The notes under the pieces: generated by a model | The model's database searches: none | What the model saw: only the letters and a program-made list of their open reading frames with translations | Told to the model about the DNA's origin: nothing | Position numbers and translations under genes: made by a program | Origin: Comamonas fluminis | GTDB lineage: Bacteria; Pseudomonadota; Gammaproteobacteria; Burkholderiales; Burkholderiaceae_C | Assembly (NCBI RefSeq): GCF_019186805.1 | Contig: NZ_CP066783.1 | Span: 1,687,501-1,751,500 of the forward strand | Direction of reading: 5' to 3' | Length of the DNA: 64,000 bases | In this document: one piece after another, positions 61,515-64,000 of the stretch | How positions within the stretch are numbered: position 1 is the first letter of the stretch | How the letters are laid out: each line of letters begins with the position of its first letter

Positions 61515-61596
61515 TAGCTGCAGCCGCGCTTGAATGAAAGCTTTGAGGTGGCCAGTAACCTGTGCTGTAGGAAAATCATTGGCTAGCTGCTATCAA
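61511..61596. repeat. TTGATAGC...GCTATCAA inverted-end repeat
   Basis: TTGATAGC (61511-61518) and GCTATCAA (61589-61596) bound an 86-base unit that contains the patatin stop codon. Related motifs are at 9429-9453, 39645-39665 and 49487-49494. Confidence 0.55.
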
Positions 61597-61690
61597 TTTA
61601 GTCTAGTCACAAATCGCGGCAAAAGCTGACACTCTGAGAGAGCCTTAAGCGCTGCAATTCAAAGAGCCATTTCGGCAAGCAAGGTCGTTC

Positions 61691-64000
61691 ATGTCACAGC
61701 AGTCCCACGATTCCTCCGATCCCGATTCTGATGATGCTTCGGATTCCGTCAGCCTGGGGGCGATTGCACCCGGAGAGCCACATGCCCGCGCACCCGTGGA
61801 ACTTGAATCACTGCACTTGAAGCCCCAGCCCGGCGCAATGAACTGGAATGGGGCGGAGCGCCGCGTCAGCTCGGGAATGCCGGGGCTGGTGCAGCTCGGC
61901 GACATGCTTCCCGCACTGCGGTTGCTGGTTGGCATGCTGATTGCCAGTCTGGTCATTGCCGCCCTGTATTTCGGGCGCGATATGCTGATCCCGCTGGCGC
62001 TGGCGTCGCTGCTGGGCTTTCTGCTGGACCCAGCGGTCACGCGGCTCAAGCGCTGGGGGTTGCCGCGCATGGCTGCAGCGGTGGTGGTGGTCATGCTGGT
62101 GCTGGGGGTGCTGGGCGGCATGGGCATGTATCTGGGCAGTCAGGTCCAGCAGCTCAGTGCGGACTTGCCCACGTATCAGTCCACCATTCGCGACAAACTG
62201 CGCAGCCTGCGCAAAAACGCCAATATGCCCAGTGCCTGGGATGGTGTGTTCAAGACCTATCACACGGTTGAAAAAGAAATCACCACGCAGGACGGCAATG
62301 CACCGCGTGTGCAAAAAGTGCAGATTGAACGGCCGGAGTCTCAGCCCACCACGCAGATGCTGCAATGGCTGGGGCGGATTGCAGAGCCCGTTACAACGGC
62401 GGGCATTGTGCTGCTGTTCGTGATTCTGATTTTGCTGGATCGGGATGATTTGCGGGACCGCTTGCTGCGGCTGATGGGCGGCAATCTGCATATGGCCACC
62501 GATGCGCTGGACGAAGCTTCGGAGCGCATTGGCAAATACCTGCGCATGCAGTTCATCGTCAACGTGAGCTATGGCGTGCCGCTGGCCGCAGGCCTGTGGA
62601 TGATTGGCGTGCCTGGCGCCATTCTGTGGGGGGTGCTGGGGGCCATCATGCGTTTTGTGCCCTATGTCGGCCCCATGCTGTCGGCCGTGCTGCCGCTGGC
62701 GCTGGCATTTGCCGTCGATCCCGGCTGGAATATGTTTCTCATGACGCTGGGGCTGATTCTGCTGCTGGAGCTGATCAGCAACAACGTGATCGAGCCTTGG
62801 CTCTATGGCTCCAGCACTGGCCTGTCCACGCTCTCCATCATCGTGGCGGCCACTTTCTGGACGGCGCTGTGGGGGCCGATTGGTCTGATTCTGTCCACGC
62901 CGCTGACCGTCTGCCTGCTGGTGATGGGGCGCAATATTCCTTCGCTCAAGTTCATGGAAGTCCTGCTGGGCAGCGAGCCGGTGCTGGGGCCGCAGCAGCG
63001 CCTGTACCAGCGCCTGCTGGCCGATGACAGCGATGACGCTGTCAGCAATGCGCTGGAAGTGGTGGAGCAGAACCTGCCTGCCAAGCCAACGCAGGAAGAC
63101 AAGGCCGATGCCGTGAGCAGCTTCTATGACGAAGTAGCCATTCCCGCCTTGCGCATTGCCACGCAGCAGCATCTGGAAGCCGCAACGGCCGAGCACCGCC
63201 TGCGCCTGGCCAGCGGCATGGATGCCTTGCTGGAAGAGCTGCAGGAGCATTACCCTGCTGTGGCCGCATCAAAGCAGGGCAGGCAACCCAGCAGGCGCCT
63301 GCGCATTCACAGCGCCGGGGCACGCTGGGAAGTGGACGCCCTGGCAGCCGCCATGGTGGCCCATGCGGAAAGCCTTTACGGGCATGAAGTCAGCTGCACA
63401 GACTGGGCACTGGCCACCCAGACCAGTCTGGGGCAGCGCAGCAGCAGCGGCCTGCCTTCTGACAGTGACTGGCTGCGGGCCATGCAGAACACAGATCTGC
63501 TGGTGCTGTCCATTTTCAACAGCCAGCCACAGAACATGGCGCGGCGCCTGGTGCGCCGCATTCAAAAGCGCTGGCCGGGTGTGCCCGTGGTGCTGGCCTT
63601 GTTCAATGCGCCGCAGCTGGCGGCAGACCCCGGGTTCGCGGCTGAATGCGGGGCGCAGGCCTGTGTCACCAGCTTGCATGAGCTGCGGCTGTGGGTGCTG
63701 GCGCTGCAGGCCGAAGAAGTCAGCGATGGTGTCATTGCAGCCCCTGTGCCTGAAGACGATGTGGACCGCGTCAGGTCTTTGCATGCCAGCGGTGTGCTGG
63801 ATGAGGCCTTGACCCCGCTGTACCGCGATACGGTGCAAAAAGCCATCAACGCGTTTGACACCCGCTGGGCACAGGTTTCATGGGTGGATGAAAAGCATGT
63901 TTATGCACCGGGCAGCTTGCTGATGCTGGAGCCCGACGACGGTTCATCCGTGCTCAGCATGCTGCGCGAGCAAAGCATCAGCTCCTATGTGGTCTATGAG
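61691..64000 (+). CDS. AI-2E/PerM-family permease with large C-terminal region, truncated by window edge
   Basis: 770 codons are open from ATG at 61691 to the window end, with no stop. The N-terminus is a soluble acidic segment (about 1-75). The AI-2E-type permease domain (about 80-420) has several TM helices (LVGMLIASLVIAALYFG; AAAVVVVMLVLGVLGGMG; FLMTLGLILLLELISNNVIEPWLYG) and the family stretch NNVIEPWLYGSSTGLS. The C-terminal 350+ residues are soluble, with a segment (LVLSIFNSQPQNMARRLVRRI) and a final part that could begin a GAF-like domain. Standard PerM is about 350 residues, so this is a fusion. The exported substrate is unknown; AI-2 transport is only proposed for the family. Confidence 0.82.
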   Translation, partial: MSQQSHDSSDPDSDDASDSVSLGAIAPGEPHARAPVELESLHLKPQPGAMNWNGAERRVSSGMPGLVQLGDMLPALRLLVGMLIASLVIAALYFGRDMLIPLALASLLGFLLDPAVTRLKRWGLPRMAAAVVVVMLVLGVLGGMGMYLGSQVQQLSADLPTYQSTIRDKLRSLRKNANMPSAWDGVFKTYHTVEKEITTQDGNAPRVQKVQIERPESQPTTQMLQWLGRIAEPVTTAGIVLLFVILILLDRDDLRDRLLRLMGGNLHMATDALDEASERIGKYLRMQFIVNVSYGVPLAAGLWMIGVPGAILWGVLGAIMRFVPYVGPMLSAVLPLALAFAVDPGWNMFLMTLGLILLLELISNNVIEPWLYGSSTGLSTLSIIVAATFWTALWGPIGLILSTPLTVCLLVMGRNIPSLKFMEVLLGSEPVLGPQQRLYQRLLADDSDDAVSNALEVVEQNLPAKPTQEDKADAVSSFYDEVAIPALRIATQQHLEAATAEHRLRLASGMDALLEELQEHYPAVAASKQGRQPSRRLRIHSAGARWEVDALAAAMVAHAESLYGHEVSCTDWALATQTSLGQRSSSGLPSDSDWLRAMQNTDLLVLSIFNSQPQNMARRLVRRIQKRWPGVPVVLALFNAPQLAADPGFAAECGAQACVTSLHELRLWVLALQAEEVSDGVIAAPVPEDDVDRVRSLHASGVLDEALTPLYRDTVQKAINAFDTRWAQVSWVDEKHVYAPGSLLMLEPDDGSSVLSMLREQSISSYVVYE

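Noticed and set aside
1..64000. CRISPR array, rRNA operon, prophage or toxin-antitoxin locus
   Set aside because: I looked for regularly spaced repeats, rRNA sequences, phage structural genes and paired small genes and saw none.

Overview
The window looks like a chromosomal segment of a betaproteobacterium of the family Comamonadaceae, most likely Comamonas or a close relative. The grounds are G+C-rich coding DNA, a Bug-type periplasmic binding protein, a classical Gram-negative porin, the make-up of the pyruvate dehydrogenase genes (a lipoyl domain fused to E3), and short TTGATAGC-type intergenic repeats. The genus is an inference; no rRNA gene is present.

Layout. 1-4.8 kb: the end of an ankyrin-repeat gene, then an AT-rich pair for polysaccharide export (SLBB exporter and chain-length regulator) closed by a terminator. 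4.8-9.9 kb, minus strand: a copper-handling operon (unknown periplasmic protein, TolC-like lipoprotein, CopA-like multicopper oxidase, cupredoxin, DUF411 protein, CusF-like protein) plus a His/Met-rich small protein. 10-13.5 kb: a diguanylate cyclase and a His-rich Zn/Cd/Pb P-type ATPase, divergent from a CadR/PbrR-type MerR regulator. 14-16.6 kb: MlaE-type permease, MlaD-type MCE protein and a lipoprotein, with no ATPase beside them. 16.7-18.3 kb: a porin and tRNA-Pro(GGG).

18.6-39.5 kb is catabolic. VOC, FAA-hydrolase, NTF2-like and BKACE genes with an AraC regulator lie opposite a flavin monooxygenase and an alpha/beta hydrolase. The pyruvate dehydrogenase operon (aceE, aceF, lpdA) follows, then quinone oxidoreductase, fumarylacetoacetase-like, SDR and Bug genes. 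A complete IS110-family element has inserted between these and a TetR gene; a SphA-like outer-membrane protein gene follows. The set suggests uptake, hydroxylation, ring cleavage and hydrolysis of an aromatic compound, but the substrate cannot be read from the sequence.

39.7-47.6 kb holds the aerobic corrin-ring cluster: cobG-cobH-cobI-cobJ behind a cobalamin riboswitch, cobK on the opposite strand, and cobL-cobE-cobM-cobF. All eight enzymes from precorrin-2 to hydrogenobyrinate are present. 47.6-64 kb is mixed: a DUF454 membrane protein, an ECH/HIBCH-type hydrolase, a DUF72 protein, a translationally coupled RCC1-repeat protein and multicopper oxidase, Tex, a secreted or anchored hydrolase, an HDOD protein, a NarL-type response regulator with its kinase, a patatin-like protein, and an AI-2E-type permease that runs off the window.

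The strongest leads are (1) the IS110 element, whose 5' non-coding end folds into a stem, internal loop and hairpin arrangement as expected of a bridge RNA and which abuts a palindromic repeat; (2) the RCC1/multicopper oxidase gene pair; (3) the head-to-head overlap of cobK and cobL; and (4) the unassigned catabolic gene set.
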